Counted from the stretch's first letter, positions 8,769 to 19,251 are shown. The stretch is DNA of 64,000 bases from Variovorax boronicumulans (GCF_030812215.1 NZ_JAUSSG010000005.1:186001-250000), one strand, 5' to 3'. Numbers and translations are program-made. The notes: generated by a model from the letters alone, not told the origin.

Positions 8769-9182
8769 ATGAACACTTCAGCCCCACTCGACCCCGCCGC
8801 GGTCGTCGACGAATTCCTCCGGCTCGTGATGATCCCCGACCCGCAATCGGCCTCGCGCTTCACCGCGCCCGACATCCGCATCCGCTTCACCGGCAACCGC
8901 GCGATGCACGCGCCCGGCGACACCTCGGCCTTCAATGCCAAGCGCTACGCCTGGGTCAAGAAGAAGATCGAGCGCACCGAAACGGTGGCCGGCGGCACGC
9001 CCGAAGCGACCGTGGTCTACAGCCTGGGCACGCTCTACGGCGCCTGGCCCGACGGCACAGCCTTCGAAGGCAACCGGTACGTCGACCGCTATGTGGTGAG
9101 CCACGGCCTCATCGTGCAGATGGACGTGTGGAACGACAGCGCCGAGTGGCTGCTGGTGCGCGCCGGCCTCGCGGTGCTGTGA
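8769..9182 (+). CDS. SnoaL/NTF2-like small protein
   Basis: 137 residues. The ATG at 8769 is preceded by GGAGA (8759-8763) at suitable spacing; the in-frame ATG at 8757 would use up that site. The fold signature is the helix AAVVDEFLRLVMIPDP, then DIRIRFTGNR, and finally GNRYVDRYVVSHGLIVQMDVWNDSAEW, which is the cone-shaped alpha+beta barrel of SnoaL/NTF2 proteins. Members act as small isomerases, hydrolases or ligand-binding domains. A polysaccharide-deacetylase-family enzyme follows after 10 bp, so the two probably work on the same small molecule. The reaction is not assignable from sequence. Confidence 0.75.
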   Translation: MNTSAPLDPAAVVDEFLRLVMIPDPQSASRFTAPDIRIRFTGNRAMHAPGDTSAFNAKRYAWVKKKIERTETVAGGTPEATVVYSLGTLYGAWPDGTAFEGNRYVDRYVVSHGLIVQMDVWNDSAEWLLVRAGLAVL

Positions 9183-9192
9183 GGCGAGGCGC

Positions 9193-10116
9193 ATGACGAC
9201 ACGCTGGCCCGACCTGCTGCCCTCGCACGATCGCTTCGACTACCGGCCGATCACGCGGCGCCCCGACTACGCTTGGCCGAACGGCGCGCGGCTGGCGGTG
9301 TACCTCGGTTTCAACATCGAGCACTTCGCCTTCGGCGACGGCCTGGGCGCCTGCATCGGCCCGGCCTCGCCGCAGCCCGATGTGCTGAACCATGGTTGGC
9401 GCGAGTACGGCAACCGCGTGGGCGCGTGGCGCTGTCTCGAACTGTTCGATGCGCTGGCGCTGCCGACCGGCGCGCTCATCAACACCGCGCTCTACGACCA
9501 CTGCCCGGAGCTGGTCGAGGCTTGCGTGGCGCGCGGCGACGAACTGATCGGGCACGGCCACAGCAATGCGGAACGCCAGGGTGCGTTCGACGAAGAACAC
9601 GAGCGCGCCTTGCTCTTGCGCTGCCGCGAACGCATGCTGCGCGAAAGCGGAAAGGCGCCCGCAGGCTGGCTGTCGCCGTGGATCTCGGAGAGTGCCGTCA
9701 CGCCCGACCTGTTGGGCGAAACCGGCTACGGCTACACGCTCAACTGGTGCCACGACGACCAGCCGGTGCGCATGCGCACACGCAATGACGGCTCGATCTG
9801 GTCGGTGCCGTATCCGCAGGAGCTCAACGACATCCCGATGATCGTGGGCCGCCTGATGGACGCAAAGGATTTCAGCGCGATGGTGGTCGACAACTTCGAG
9901 GAGATGCGGGAGCAGTCGCGTGCGCAACCGTTGGTGATGGGGCTGGCGCTGCATCCGTACATCGTGGGCCAGCCGTACCGGCTGCGGCACCTGCGCACGG
10001 CGCTCGCGCACTTGGCACGTGCGCGGGACCGGGGGGAGATCTGGTTCACGACGCCCGGGGCGATCGCGGCGCACATGACGCAGCTTGCGGCGGAGCGGGC
10101 CGGAGACTTCGATTGA
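9193..10116 (+). CDS. Polysaccharide deacetylase family protein (PuuE/allantoinase-like branch)
   Basis: 307 residues without signal peptide, hence cytoplasmic. It has the NodB-type barrel of the PuuE branch. RLAVYLGFNIEHF (around residue 41) replaces the TFDD of chitin/peptidoglycan deacetylases, GHGHSNAE (residues 120-127) supplies metal-type histidines, and LSPWISESAVTPDLLGETGYGYTLNW resembles the allantoinase-like loop. This branch hydrolyses amide or imide bonds of small molecules rather than polysaccharides. A GAGGCGAGG Shine-Dalgarno precedes the ATG. It is the second gene of a pair with the SnoaL-like protein, and a 10-bp stem-loop follows. The substrate is unknown. Confidence 0.82.
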   Translation: MTTRWPDLLPSHDRFDYRPITRRPDYAWPNGARLAVYLGFNIEHFAFGDGLGACIGPASPQPDVLNHGWREYGNRVGAWRCLELFDALALPTGALINTALYDHCPELVEACVARGDELIGHGHSNAERQGAFDEEHERALLLRCRERMLRESGKAPAGWLSPWISESAVTPDLLGETGYGYTLNWCHDDQPVRMRTRNDGSIWSVPYPQELNDIPMIVGRLMDAKDFSAMVVDNFEEMREQSRAQPLVMGLALHPYIVGQPYRLRHLRTALAHLARARDRGEIWFTTPGAIAAHMTQLAAERAGDFD

Positions 10117-10120
10117 GTGA

Positions 10121-10144
10121 ATGAAGGAGCCATCGCTCCTTCAT
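10121..10144. terminator. Perfect 10-bp stem-loop between convergent deacetylase and kup genes
   Basis: ATGAAGGAGC, loop CATC, GCTCCTTCAT form a perfect 10-bp stem between the plus-strand deacetylase stop and the minus-strand kup stop. The position fits a bidirectional terminator. There is no clear T run on either side, so it may act only as a 3' stabiliser. Confidence 0.55.
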
Positions 10145-10149
10145 CCGCT

Positions 10150-12018
10150 TCAGATCTCGATCTTCGACCCCAGCTCCACCACCGCGTTGTTCGGCAGCCC
10201 CAGGAACGCCGCCGCCCCGCTCGCGTTGTGGTGCATCTGCGCGAACAGCTTCTCGCGCCAGGGCGCCATGCCGCTGCCCAGCGTGGGGATCACTACGTCG
10301 CGCGAGAGGAAGTAGCTCGTCGCCATCGGCTCCAGCTGGCAGCCGCGCAGGCGCGCATGCTCCAGCGCGCGCGGCAGGTCGATGTCGTTCTTGAAGCCGT
10401 AGTGCACGATGACCTGCCAGCAGTGATGGCCCAGCGCCTCGATCTCGATGCGCTTGTCCATCGGGATCCAGGGCACCTCGTGGTTGCGCACGGTGACGAA
10501 CATGTTCTGCTCGTGCAGCACCTTGTTGTGCTTCAAGTTGTGCAAGAGCGCGTTGGGCACGACGCCCGGCTCGGCGGTGAGGAACACGGCCGTGCCGTCC
10601 ACCCGCGCCGGCGGGCTCACGAACACGGAATCAAGAAAAGACTTGAGGTCGATCGCATCCGCGTGCTGTGCCTCGCCCATCAGGCGACGGCCTTCCTTCC
10701 AGGTGATCATCAGCGTGAACACGAAGCCGCCGATCAACAGCGGGAACCAGCCGCCCTCGAACAGCTTGAGCAGGTTTGAGGCGAAGAACAGGAAGTCGAC
10801 CACGAAGAAGACCGCGGTCGATGCGATGCACAGTGCCAGCGGCAGCTTCCACGCATAGCGGATCACGAAGAAGGTCAGGATCGTGGTGATCAGCATGTCG
10901 GTGGTCACCGCGATGCCGTAGGCCGCGGCCAGGCTGCTCGAGGTGCGGAACATCACCACCGCCAGCACGATGGCCACGAACAGGCCCCAGTTGACCAGCG
11001 GAATGTAGATCTGCCCCGCAGTGCGCACGCTGGTGTGCTCGATGTTCAGGCGCGGCAGGTAGCCCAGCTGGATCACCTGGCGCGTCACGCTGAACGCGCC
11101 GGTGATGAGCGCCTGCGAGGCGATCACCGTCGACAGCGTCGCCAGCAGCACCAGCGGAATCAGCGCCCACTCGGGCGCCATCATGAAGAAGGGGTTCTTC
11201 ACCGCCTCGGGGTTCTCCAGCAGCAGCGCGCCCTGGCCGAGGTAGTTGAGCGTGAGTGCCGGCATGACGACCGAGAACCAAGCGATGCGGATCGGCTTCT
11301 TGCCGAAATGCCCCAGGTCGGCATACAGCGCTTCGGCGCCGGTCACGCACAGCACCATCGCGCCCAGCAGGATGAAGCTGGTGCCCGGGTTGTCCCAGAT
11401 GAACTTCAGCGCGTACCAGGGGTTGAGCGCCTTCACGATTTCGGGGTGGTGCAGGATCTGCCACACGCCCAGCACCGCGATGGCCGCGAACCACGCCAGC
11501 GTGATCGGGCCGAAGAACTTGCCGATGCCCGCGGTGCCGCGCTTTTGCACGGCGAAGAGGCAGAACAGCACGACCAGGGTGATCGGGATCACGTAGTGCT
11601 TGAAGTGCGGCGACACCACCTCCAGGCCCTCGACCGCCGACAGCACCGAGATGGCCGGCGTGATGACGCCGTCGCCATAGAAAAGCGAGGTGCCGAAGAT
11701 GCCGATGACCAGAAGCACATGGCGAAGGCGCGGCCTGTCGGCCACCGCGCGGGACGCCAGCGCGAGCATGGCGACGAGGCCGCCCTCGCCTTCGTTGTCG
11801 GCGCGCAGCACCAGCACCACGTACTTGATCGAGACGATGACGGTGAGGGTCCAGAAGAACATCGACAGGATGCCGTAGACGTTCTGGACGGTGAACGGCA
11901 CATGGCCGTGGCCGAACACTTCCTTGACGGCATACAGCACGCTGGTGCCGATGTCGCCATAGACGACGCCGATGGCGCCGACGATCAGGCCGGCAGAGAT
12001 TGTTTTGGGAGCTGACAC
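10150..12018 (-). CDS. kup: Low-affinity K+ uptake protein, KUP/HAK/KT family
   Basis: 622 residues, typical for Kup. The N-terminal [25 protein letters not shown] is the family hallmark. It is followed by about twelve membrane helices and a C-terminal cytoplasmic domain with [30 protein letters not shown]. The protein imports K+ with protons across the inner membrane. The start is a GTG (12018-12016) without a strong Shine-Dalgarno. The 177-bp gap to gshA contains G+C-rich sequence with two copies of TGACGCGT but no recognisable riboswitch. The gene ends at a stem-loop shared with the convergent deacetylase. Confidence 0.95.
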   Translation of the reverse strand: MSAPKTISAGLIVGAIGVVYGDIGTSVLYAVKEVFGHGHVPFTVQNVYGILSMFFWTLTVIVSIKYVVLVLRADNEGEGGLVAMLALASRAVADRPRLRHVLLVIGIFGTSLFYGDGVITPAISVLSAVEGLEVVSPHFKHYVIPITLVVLFCLFAVQKRGTAGIGKFFGPITLAWFAAIAVLGVWQILHHPEIVKALNPWYALKFIWDNPGTSFILLGAMVLCVTGAEALYADLGHFGKKPIRIAWFSVVMPALTLNYLGQGALLLENPEAVKNPFFMMAPEWALIPLVLLATLSTVIASQALITGAFSVTRQVIQLGYLPRLNIEHTSVRTAGQIYIPLVNWGLFVAIVLAVVMFRTSSSLAAAYGIAVTTDMLITTILTFFVIRYAWKLPLALCIASTAVFFVVDFLFFASNLLKLFEGGWFPLLIGGFVFTLMITWKEGRRLMGEAQHADAIDLKSFLDSVFVSPPARVDGTAVFLTAEPGVVPNALLHNLKHNKVLHEQNMFVTVRNHEVPWIPMDKRIEIEALGHHCWQVIVHYGFKNDIDLPRALEHARLRGCQLEPMATSYFLSRDVVIPTLGSGMAPWREKLFAQMHHNASGAAAFLGLPNNAVVELGSKIEI

Positions 12019-12195
12019 GAAGTCGATGAGGAAAAGGGCTGGCCGTGATGGATCGACGCGTCAGACACGCGGGGGTGTCGTGGCGGCAGAACACTCGGGT
12101 TCCACCACGCGTCACCCCTCCCGCCCTTTTGATTCCGTTGCTGTGGGGCCGCTATTTTGCCGTTGCCCGCTGACGCCGCAACCCGGCGGCGGCAA

Positions 12196-13512
12196 TCATT
12201 CGTAGATTTCGGCGTCCGGGTCGGTCGCTTCCATCTCGTAGCTGGCCGCGACCATGGCCAGGCGGCCGACCACGCCATACATATAGAAACGGTTCGGCGC
12301 GCTCGCTCCGGGCTTGGCACCAGGCTGGGGCATGTGCGTGCTTTCCGAGAAAGCCAGCGGCACGAAGCTCGCGCCCGGGAGCTTCAGGTTCTCGTCGGCC
12401 GCCTGCTCGGCGTGCACCCGGTAGAAGCCGCCGACCACGTAGCGGTCCATCATGTAGACGACCGGCTCGGCCACGCCGTTGTGCACGCGCTCGTTGGTCA
12501 GCACGCCCTCCTGGACGATCAGTTCGGTGGGTTCGCGCAGGTCGCGCCCGGCGGAAGTCTTGGCCGCCGAGGAGGTGCTGGTGCGCGACTTGCCGATCAG
12601 CGCCTCGACTTCCTTGGCATCGCGCACCGTCACCACGCCCGGGCTGCCGCTGCCGCTGTGGCCGCCCTTGACGACCACGAACGGCTTTTCGTTGATGCCG
12701 TATTCCTTGTACTTGCGGCGCACCTTGGTGAGCACCGCGTCGACATGGCTGGTCAGCACATCGATGCCGCGGCCCTCGGCGATGTCGACGCCTTCGGCGC
12801 GCGCGTAGATCGGGTTGATGAGCCAGGGGTCGATGCCCAGCAGCTTGCCCAGGCGCTTGGACAGCTCTTCATAGCTGTGCAGGTGGTTGCTCTTGCGGCG
12901 CACCGACCAGCCTGCGTGCAATGGTGGCAGCAGGTATTGCTCGTGCAAATCCTCGAGGATGCCCGGCGTTCCTGCAGAAAGCTCGTTGTTGAGCAAAATT
13001 GTGCAGGGATCGAAGTTCTTCAGCCCCAGCCGTCGCTTGCTGCGCACCACCGGCTCGAGGGTCACGGTCTCGCCGTTGGGCAGTTCGACCTTCTTGGGCG
13101 ACTTGATGGCCGGATCGACCGAGCCAACCCGCACATTCAGCCCCGCCATGTGGAAGATGCGCACGAGTTGCGCGATGTTGGCAAGATAAAAGGTGTTTTT
13201 GGAGTGGTTTTCCGGAATGACGAGCAGATTGCGCGCTTCCGGACAGATCTTCTCGATAGCCGCCTGCGCGGCCTGCACCGCCAGCGGCAGCATTTCCTTG
13301 GTGAGGTTGTTCCAGCCACCCGGAAAGAGATTGGTGTCGACCGGCGCGAGCTTGAAGCCCGCATTGCGGATATCGACGGAGCTGTAGAACGGCGGCGTGT
13401 GCTCCATCCATTCGAGGCGGAACCAGCGCTCGATGGCGGGCATCGAGTCGAGCACCCGCTGTTCCAGTTCGTTGATCGGGCCGGTCAGGGCGGTGACGAG
13501 ATGCGGAACCAT
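12196..13512 (-). CDS. gshA: Glutamate-cysteine ligase, proteobacterial type 3
   Basis: 438 residues. The sequence from MVPHLVTALTGPINELEQRVLDSMPAIERWFR through WNNLTKEMLPLAVQAAQ, IPENHSKNTFYLANIA, FVVVKGGHSGSGSPGV and RFYMYGVVGRLAMVAASYE is the type of glutamate-cysteine ligase found in thiobacilli and beta-proteobacteria, unrelated in length to E. coli GshA. It makes gamma-glutamylcysteine, the substrate of GshB (6447-7400). The gene stands between kup and proA, with a stem-loop terminator just upstream ending the proA transcript, so it should have its own promoter in 13513-13561. Confidence 0.92.
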   Translation of the reverse strand: MVPHLVTALTGPINELEQRVLDSMPAIERWFRLEWMEHTPPFYSSVDIRNAGFKLAPVDTNLFPGGWNNLTKEMLPLAVQAAQAAIEKICPEARNLLVIPENHSKNTFYLANIAQLVRIFHMAGLNVRVGSVDPAIKSPKKVELPNGETVTLEPVVRSKRRLGLKNFDPCTILLNNELSAGTPGILEDLHEQYLLPPLHAGWSVRRKSNHLHSYEELSKRLGKLLGIDPWLINPIYARAEGVDIAEGRGIDVLTSHVDAVLTKVRRKYKEYGINEKPFVVVKGGHSGSGSPGVVTVRDAKEVEALIGKSRTSTSSAAKTSAGRDLREPTELIVQEGVLTNERVHNGVAEPVVYMMDRYVVGGFYRVHAEQAADENLKLPGASFVPLAFSESTHMPQPGAKPGASAPNRFYMYGVVGRLAMVAASYEMEATDPDAEIYE

Positions 13513-13561
13513 GCGGCGGCCTTCTTCGATTTTTACTTAGAGGTGGAGCGGAACAGTAGGA

Positions 13562-13582
13562 ATTGGGGATGTCCGCCCCAAT
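13562..13582 (-). terminator. Stem-loop at the end of the leuS-lptE-holA-proA run
   Basis: ATTGGGG, a 7-nt loop, CCCCAAT form a perfect 7-bp stem 41-61 bp beyond the proA stop on the minus strand. Only two T residues follow, so termination strength is uncertain. It lies between proA and the gshA start. Confidence 0.5.
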
Positions 13583-13622
13583 GACAAGACCGGCAACCCC
13601 GCGCAGGCAGCTTCGGCATTCA

Positions 13623-14918
13623 TCACGTGCGCACTTCGCCCTGCCCGAGCACCACGTACTTGAGCGAGGTCAGCCCTTCGATGCCAACCGGCCCACGGGC
13701 GTGGAACTTGTCGGTGCTGATGCCGATTTCGGCGCCCAGGCCGAACTCGAAACCGTCCGCGAAGCGGGTGCTCGCATTGACCATGACACTGGCCGAATCG
13801 ACCTCGCGAAGAAATCGCTGCGCGTGCACGTGGTCGCGCGTGACGATGGCGTCGGTGTGGTGGCTCGAATAGCGGTTGATGTGCGCAATGGCCTCATCGA
13901 CGCCGGCCACGACCTTGATGCTGATCACGGCGGCGAGGTATTCCTCGGACCAGTCGGATTCGAGCGCATCGATCACCTTGGCAGCCGGATCGAGCGCCGC
14001 CTCGTCCGAACGCAGGATGCGGGCGGCGGCCGGGTCGCAACGCATTTCCACGCCCTTGGCCGCGAAGATGGCGGCGATCTGGGGCAGGAAGTCTTCCGCG
14101 ACCACCTCCGACACCAGCAGGCCTTCGGCGGCATTGCAGGGGCTGTACTTCTGGGTCTTGGCGTTGTCCACGATGCGCAGCGCCATGGCGAACTCTGCCG
14201 TGTCGTCCACGTAGACGTGGCAGTTGCCGTCCAGGTGCTTGATGACCGGCACCTTGGCGTCGCGGCTGATGCGCTCGATCAGGCCCTTGCCGCCGCGCGG
14301 AATGATCACGTCCACGAACTCGGGCATAGCGATGAGCTGGCCCACGGCCTCGCGGTCGGTGGTCTGCACCAACTGCACCGCCTCGACCGGCAGGCCCGCT
14401 TCGGCCAGCGCCTCGGACACCAGCAGCGCCAGCGCCTTGTTCGATTCGATCGCTTCCGAGCCGCCGCGCAGGATGGCCGCGTTGCCGCTCTTGATCGCCA
14501 GGCTCGCGGCCTCGATGGTCACGTTGGGGCGGCTCTCGTAGATCATGCCGAACACGCCGATCGGCACCCGCATCTGGCCCACGCGGATGCCGCTGGGCTG
14601 CTGCTTCATGCCGATGATCTCGCCGATCACGTCGGCCATGCCGGCGAGCTGTTCGCAACCCAGGGCCACGGTCTCGATGACTTTCGGGGTGAGCTTGAGC
14701 CGGTCGACCATCGGGGCCGAGAGGCCGGCGGCCGTGGCGCGTTCCAGGTCTTTCTGATTGGCGACCGCCAGCGCCGGGCCGGCTTCGCGCAGGCGCCGGG
14801 CGAGCGCCTTCAATGCTATGTTTTTAGTAGCTGCATCCGCACGGGCCATGAGGAAAGCAGCGGTCTTTGCCTGCAGCCCGAGGGCCTGCATGTGCTCGCT
14901 GACGTTGAACGCATTCAT
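13623..14918 (-). CDS. proA: Gamma-glutamyl phosphate reductase
   Basis: 431 residues from the ATG at 14918 ([20 protein letters not shown]). The protein reduces gamma-glutamyl phosphate to glutamate semialdehyde with NADPH in proline synthesis. [28 protein letters not shown] is the NADPH-binding aldehyde-dehydrogenase-like segment, and C261 in [12 protein letters not shown] is the catalytic cysteine. [11 protein letters not shown] and the C-terminal [18 protein letters not shown] are conserved. ProB is not in the window. The gene is last in a minus-strand run after holA (68-bp gap). Codons 29-35 are encoded by a low-G+C palindromic stretch, which is reported separately. Confidence 0.95.
   Translation of the reverse strand: MNAFNVSEHMQALGLQAKTAAFLMARADAATKNIALKALARRLREAGPALAVANQKDLERATAAGLSAPMVDRLKLTPKVIETVALGCEQLAGMADVIGEIIGMKQQPSGIRVGQMRVPIGVFGMIYESRPNVTIEAASLAIKSGNAAILRGGSEAIESNKALALLVSEALAEAGLPVEAVQLVQTTDREAVGQLIAMPEFVDVIIPRGGKGLIERISRDAKVPVIKHLDGNCHVYVDDTAEFAMALRIVDNAKTQKYSPCNAAEGLLVSEVVAEDFLPQIAAIFAAKGVEMRCDPAAARILRSDEAALDPAAKVIDALESDWSEEYLAAVISIKVVAGVDEAIAHINRYSSHHTDAIVTRDHVHAQRFLREVDSASVMVNASTRFADGFEFGLGAEIGISTDKFHARGPVGIEGLTSLKYVVLGQGEVRT
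14815..14831. repeat. Low-G+C GCTA...TAGC mini-palindrome inside proA
   Basis: GCTA, 9 nt (TGTTTTTAG), TAGC lie within codons 29-35 of proA (A-A-T-K-N-I-A). This A+T-rich island contrasts with the surrounding G+C-rich codons. It resembles the GCTAT(N)7ATAGC element found between genes at 56839-56855. It is in frame and in a region that aligns with other ProA proteins, so it is coding. Confidence 0.4.
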
Positions 14919-14986
14919 GTCGGCATTTTCCCACGCAGACCTGTGACCCGGCTTACACGGGCCTTTTGGTGCCTGGAGCCATCCAA

Positions 14987-16060
14987 TCAGGCGCGGCGCG
15001 CTGCCGCCGGCGCACTGCTGCACGCACGGCACAGCATCAGCGCCAGCCGTTGCAGGGCCTGCCAGCCGCTGGCGGGCCAATCGGGTTGCTTGAGGCCCTT
15101 GCAGATGCCGTCCACCAGGTGGGCCGCGCGCAGCAGGCGCGCCAGCATGCGGTCGTCCAGCCGCGGCAGCACGCGCTCGAAGGCGCGCTCGCGCGGACCC
15201 CAGATGCGATTCTCGCGCAGCGCCATCGGCAGCGGACGGCCGGCGGCCATGGCATCTTTCACGCGCTTCAACGCGCGGATGTCCTCGGCGATCGTGTAGT
15301 GCACCAGCACCTCGGCCTCGCCCTCGGCCTGCAGGCCGTCGAGCATGCGCGCCACGCGCTGCGGATTGCCCGCGAGCACCGCTTCGGAAAGCTTGAACAC
15401 GTCGTAGCGCGCCACGTTGTTGACCGCGCCTTCGACCTGCTCCCAGCTCAGTTCACCCGCCGGATGCAGCAGCGCGAGCTTCTGGATTTCCTGGTGCGCC
15501 GCGAGCAGGTTGCCTTCGACCCGGTCGGCAAAGAACTGCAGCGTGCGCTGGCCTTCGTCGCCCGGCATCACGCGCTGGCCCTGCTGCCCGAGGCGCTGCG
15601 CGATCCACTGCGGCAACACATTGCGCTCGATCGGATCGACCTGGATGCTCACGCCGTTGTTCTCCAGCGCCGAGAACCAGGCGCCGGTGCGCGTGGCCTT
15701 GTCCAGACGCGGCAGCATCACCAGCGTGAGCGTGCTGTCGTTGCCCGGCGCGGACTCGGCCAGTTGCTGCAACGCCGTGCTGCCGTCCTTGCCGGGCTTG
15801 CCCGAGGGGATGCGGATCTCGACGATCTGCTTGTCGGCAAAGAGCGAGAGCGAGCCCCCCGCCGCCAGCACCGCGCTCCAGTCGAAGTGCGCGCCGGCCA
15901 CGGTGTACGAACTGCGCTCGGTGTAGCCCTGCTCGCGCGCGGCGGCGCGGATGGCGTCGGCTGCCTCCTGTGCGAGCAGCGGCTCGTCGCCATGGATCGT
16001 GTAGAGCGGCTTGAGCCCCTTCTGCAGGTGGCCCCCGAGTTGGGCGCTGGCAAGTTGCAT
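14987..16060 (-). CDS. holA: DNA polymerase III subunit delta
   Basis: 357 residues, the usual length for HolA, the clamp-loader subunit that opens the beta sliding clamp. The N-terminal [29 protein letters not shown] is the family's first conserved block. Later blocks include [51 protein letters not shown] and [15 protein letters not shown] in the C-terminal helical collar region. It follows lptE by 27 bp and precedes proA on the same strand. leuS-lptE-holA is a widely conserved order, which supports the call. Confidence 0.95.
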   Translation of the reverse strand: MQLASAQLGGHLQKGLKPLYTIHGDEPLLAQEAADAIRAAAREQGYTERSSYTVAGAHFDWSAVLAAGGSLSLFADKQIVEIRIPSGKPGKDGSTALQQLAESAPGNDSTLTLVMLPRLDKATRTGAWFSALENNGVSIQVDPIERNVLPQWIAQRLGQQGQRVMPGDEGQRTLQFFADRVEGNLLAAHQEIQKLALLHPAGELSWEQVEGAVNNVARYDVFKLSEAVLAGNPQRVARMLDGLQAEGEAEVLVHYTIAEDIRALKRVKDAMAAGRPLPMALRENRIWGPRERAFERVLPRLDDRMLARLLRAAHLVDGICKGLKQPDWPASGWQALQRLALMLCRACSSAPAAARRA

Positions 16061-16087
16061 GAAAAGAAATCGCTGCGGCGCGGGCGC

Positions 16088-16609
16088 CTAGAGTTCCTTG
16101 ACGGCGGCGAGGCGGCGCATCAGCTGCTGTGCGATGTCGCTCTGCATGTCGCGGAACAGCAGTTCGGCTTCGCCTTCCTTGGCGAGCGCGTTGGTTTCAT
16201 TGAAGCTCAGGTCCCGCGTCTGCGACACCTCCGAAGCCGAGAGCAGTTCCTTGCCGCCGGGCGTCTTCAGGCTGAAGCGCACGCGCAGGCGCAGTTGCAG
16301 CTCGCGCAGCGCGCCGGCCGAATTGGTCGAGATCACGAAACGGTCGCGGTCTTCGCCCAGCACCACCAGCACCGCATCGGCGGTCTTGGCGTCTTCCTTG
16401 GGCACCAGCGTCACCGTGCCGGCCGCGCGCAGGTCGCGCCGGATCTGGTTGATCAGCGCGGAATTGCCCTCCACCGACAGCGTCTTGAACGCGAAGACCG
16501 GCGCCTTGCGCAGCTCGAAGCCGCAGCCGGCCAGGCCCACGCTGGCGCCCACGGCCGTCAAACCGAGGAGAAAGCCGCGGCGCGGCAACGAGGCATTGCG
16601 TTTGTTCAT
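16088..16609 (-). CDS. lptE: LPS-assembly lipoprotein LptE
   Basis: 173 residues from the ATG at 16609. The N-terminus is a lipoprotein signal with lipobox LAGC (acylated Cys29). The mature part starts CGFELRKAPVFAFKTLSVEG, the typical LptE opening, and contains TRDLSFNETNALAKEGEAELLFRDMQSDIAQQLMRRL at the end. LptE plugs the LptD barrel and is needed for lipopolysaccharide insertion in the outer membrane. It lies 11 bp after the leuS stop and 27 bp before holA, the standard operon position. Confidence 0.93.
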   Translation of the reverse strand: MNKRNASLPRRGFLLGLTAVGASVGLAGCGFELRKAPVFAFKTLSVEGNSALINQIRRDLRAAGTVTLVPKEDAKTADAVLVVLGEDRDRFVISTNSAGALRELQLRLRVRFSLKTPGGKELLSASEVSQTRDLSFNETNALAKEGEAELLFRDMQSDIAQQLMRRLAAVKEL

Positions 16610-16620
16610 GCTTCTATCGT

Positions 16621-19251
16621 TCAAAGGACCACGTTGACCAGACGGCCGGGAACCACGATCACGCGCTTGGGCGGCGCGCCCTCGGCGAAGGCGACGAAAT
16701 CGTCGCAGGCGAGCGCGAGCTTCTCGATCTCGTCCTTGGAGGCGCCAGCCGGCACCAGCAGCTTGCCGCGCAGCTTGCCGTTGACCTGCAGCATGAGTTC
16801 GATCTCGTCCTGCACCAGCGCCTCGACGTCGACCGTCGGCCAGGCTGCGTCGAGCAGGCCGCCCAGGTCCTTGTCGTAGCCGAGCTCTGTCCAGAGCTGC
16901 TGGGCGATGTGCGGGGTCGCGGGGTACAGGCAGCGCAGCAGGATGCCCAGGCCCTCGCGCACCGCGGCCGCATCGCCCGCGCTGCCGTCGGGCTTGAAGC
17001 CTTCGAGCGCGTTCAGCAGCTTCATCGCGCCCGACACCACCGTGTTGTATTGCATGCGCTGGTAGTCGTAGTCGACCTGGCGCAGCACCGTGTGCACCTC
17101 GCGGCGCAGCGCCTGGGCGGCCTTGCCGAAGGTCTGTGCGCCCGCCTTGGCCGGCGCCACGTCCGCCTGCGCCACGCCGAAGTTCCACACCCGGCGCAGG
17201 AACCGGTAGCTGCCTTCGACAGCCGCGTCGTTCCACTCGAGCGTGGCTTCGGGCGGCGCGGTGAACATGGTGTACAGGCGCGCGGTGTCGGCACCGTACT
17301 TCTCGATGAGGTCTTGCGGATCGACGCCGTTGCGCTCGCTCTTGCCCATCTTGCCGACGCCGCCGTACTCGACCTTCGTGCCGTCGGCCAGCGTGCCGCC
17401 GGTGATGCGGCCCTGCGCGTCGAGCACCGCCGTGACTTCGAGCGGCGGGAAGTAGTCCTTGCCGCCCTTCTCGTTGCGCCTGTAGAAGATGTGGTTGAGC
17501 ACCATGCCCTGCGTGAGCAGCTTGGCGAAAGGCTCGTCGGCCTTCACGAGGCCCAGGTCGCGCATCACCTTGGTCCAGAAGCGCGCGTACAGCAGGTGAA
17601 GAATCGCGTGCTCGATGCCGCCGATGTACTGGTCCATCGGCATCCAGTAGTCCGCGCCCTCGGCGACCATGGCCTGGTCGTTCTTCGGATCGCAGTAGCG
17701 CATGAAGTACCACGACGAATCGACGAAGGTGTCCATGGTGTCGGTCTCGCGCCGCGCGGGCTTGCCGCACACCGGGCACACCACGCCGGCATGGAAGCCT
17801 TCGTGCTTGTTCAGCGGGTTGCCCGAGCCGTCGGGCACGCAGTCGGTCGGCAGCACCACGGGCAGGTCCTTCTCGGGGACCGGCACCGCGCCGTGTTCTT
17901 CGCAATGGATGATCGGGATCGGCGTGCCCCAGTAGCGCTGGCGGCTCACGCCCCAGTCGCGCAGGCGCCAGGTGGTCTGCAACTCGCCCAGGCCCTTCTG
18001 GCCCAGTGCATGCGCCACGGCGGCCACGGCCTCCTTGTACGACATGCCGCTGAAGTTGTCGGAGTTGATGGTCACGCCGCGCTGCTTGTCGGCGTACCAG
18101 TCCTGCCACTTGTGATAGTCGAAGTGCGGCTCGTCATCGACCAGCACCACCTGGATGATCTCGATGCCGTACTTGTTGGCGAAGGCGAAGTCACGCTCGT
18201 CGTGCGCGGGCACGCCCATCACGGCGCCGTCGCCGTAGCCGATGAGCACGTAGTTGCCGACCCACACCGGCACCTGCTCCTCGGTGATCGGGTGCTTCAC
18301 CGTGAGGCCCGTGGGCACGCCCTTTTTCTCCTGCGTGGCGAGTTCGGCCTCGGTGGTGCCGCCGCTCTTGCACTCCTCGATGAAGGCCGCGACCTTGGGG
18401 TCGAGCGTGGCGGCTTGCGCGGCCAGCGGATGCTCGGGCGCCACGGCGCAGAAGGTCACGCCCATGATCGTGTCGGCGCGCGTGGTGAACACGTACATGC
18501 GGCCGTCCTGGATCAGCTTGCCGCTGGCGTCCTGGATGTCATGGGTGAAGGCGAAGCGCACGCCCTCGCTCTTGCCGATCCAGTTCTCCTGCATCAGCTT
18601 CACCCGCTCGGGCCAGCCCGGCAGCTTGTGCTGGGTGTGCTCGAGCAGTTCCTCGGCGTAGTCGCTGATCTTCAGGTAGTAGCCCGGGATCTCGCGGCGC
18701 TCGACCGTGGCGCCGGTGCGCCAGCCCTTGCCGTCGATCACCTGCTCGTTGGCCAGCACGGTCTGGTCGACCGGGTCCCAGTTCACGACCTGGGTCTTGC
18801 GGTAGGCAATGCCCTTCTCGAGCATCTTCAGGAACAGCCACTGGTTCCACTTGTAGTAGCTCGGATCGCAGGTGGCGATCTCGCGGCTCCAGTCGATCGC
18901 CAGGCCCATGGCCTGGAGCTGGCCGCGCATGTAGTCGATGTTCTCGTAGGTCCACTTGGCCGGCGGCACGCCGTTCTTGAGCGCAGCGTTCTCGGCCGGC
19001 AGGCCGAAGGCGTCCCAGCCCATGGGCATCAGCACGTTGTAGCCGCTCATGCGCAGGTAGCGCGTGAGCATGTCGTTGATCGTGTAGTTGCGCACGTGGC
19101 CCATGTGCAGCTTGCCGCTGGGGTACGGCAGCATCGAGCAGGCGTAGTACTTCTTGCGGCTCGCGTCCTCGGTGACGCGGTAGGCATCGGCGGCGCTCCA
19201 TTGCGCCTGGGCAGCGGACTCGACGTCGCTGGGTTTGTAGCTGGGGTTCAT
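16621..19251 (-). CDS. leuS: Leucyl-tRNA synthetase
   Basis: 876 residues, full length. The class I HIGH motif is HMGH (residues 49-52, in [16 protein letters not shown]). The editing domain has [12 protein letters not shown] and [12 protein letters not shown]. The KMSKS loop reads KMGKS (in [13 protein letters not shown]), a conservative variant. The anticodon-binding helical domain and the C-terminal [16 protein letters not shown] are intact. It charges tRNA-Leu in the cytoplasm and heads the leuS-lptE-holA-proA run, divergent from the Bug protein gene with 148 bp between starts. Confidence 0.97.
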   Translation of the reverse strand: MNPSYKPSDVESAAQAQWSAADAYRVTEDASRKKYYACSMLPYPSGKLHMGHVRNYTINDMLTRYLRMSGYNVLMPMGWDAFGLPAENAALKNGVPPAKWTYENIDYMRGQLQAMGLAIDWSREIATCDPSYYKWNQWLFLKMLEKGIAYRKTQVVNWDPVDQTVLANEQVIDGKGWRTGATVERREIPGYYLKISDYAEELLEHTQHKLPGWPERVKLMQENWIGKSEGVRFAFTHDIQDASGKLIQDGRMYVFTTRADTIMGVTFCAVAPEHPLAAQAATLDPKVAAFIEECKSGGTTEAELATQEKKGVPTGLTVKHPITEEQVPVWVGNYVLIGYGDGAVMGVPAHDERDFAFANKYGIEIIQVVLVDDEPHFDYHKWQDWYADKQRGVTINSDNFSGMSYKEAVAAVAHALGQKGLGELQTTWRLRDWGVSRQRYWGTPIPIIHCEEHGAVPVPEKDLPVVLPTDCVPDGSGNPLNKHEGFHAGVVCPVCGKPARRETDTMDTFVDSSWYFMRYCDPKNDQAMVAEGADYWMPMDQYIGGIEHAILHLLYARFWTKVMRDLGLVKADEPFAKLLTQGMVLNHIFYRRNEKGGKDYFPPLEVTAVLDAQGRITGGTLADGTKVEYGGVGKMGKSERNGVDPQDLIEKYGADTARLYTMFTAPPEATLEWNDAAVEGSYRFLRRVWNFGVAQADVAPAKAGAQTFGKAAQALRREVHTVLRQVDYDYQRMQYNTVVSGAMKLLNALEGFKPDGSAGDAAAVREGLGILLRCLYPATPHIAQQLWTELGYDKDLGGLLDAAWPTVDVEALVQDEIELMLQVNGKLRGKLLVPAGASKDEIEKLALACDDFVAFAEGAPPKRVIVVPGRLVNVVL

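Noticed and set aside
12019-12195. Potassium or c-di-AMP riboswitch upstream of kup
   Set aside because: The region has G+C-rich direct repeats but none of the conserved core bases of known riboswitches that I could recognise.
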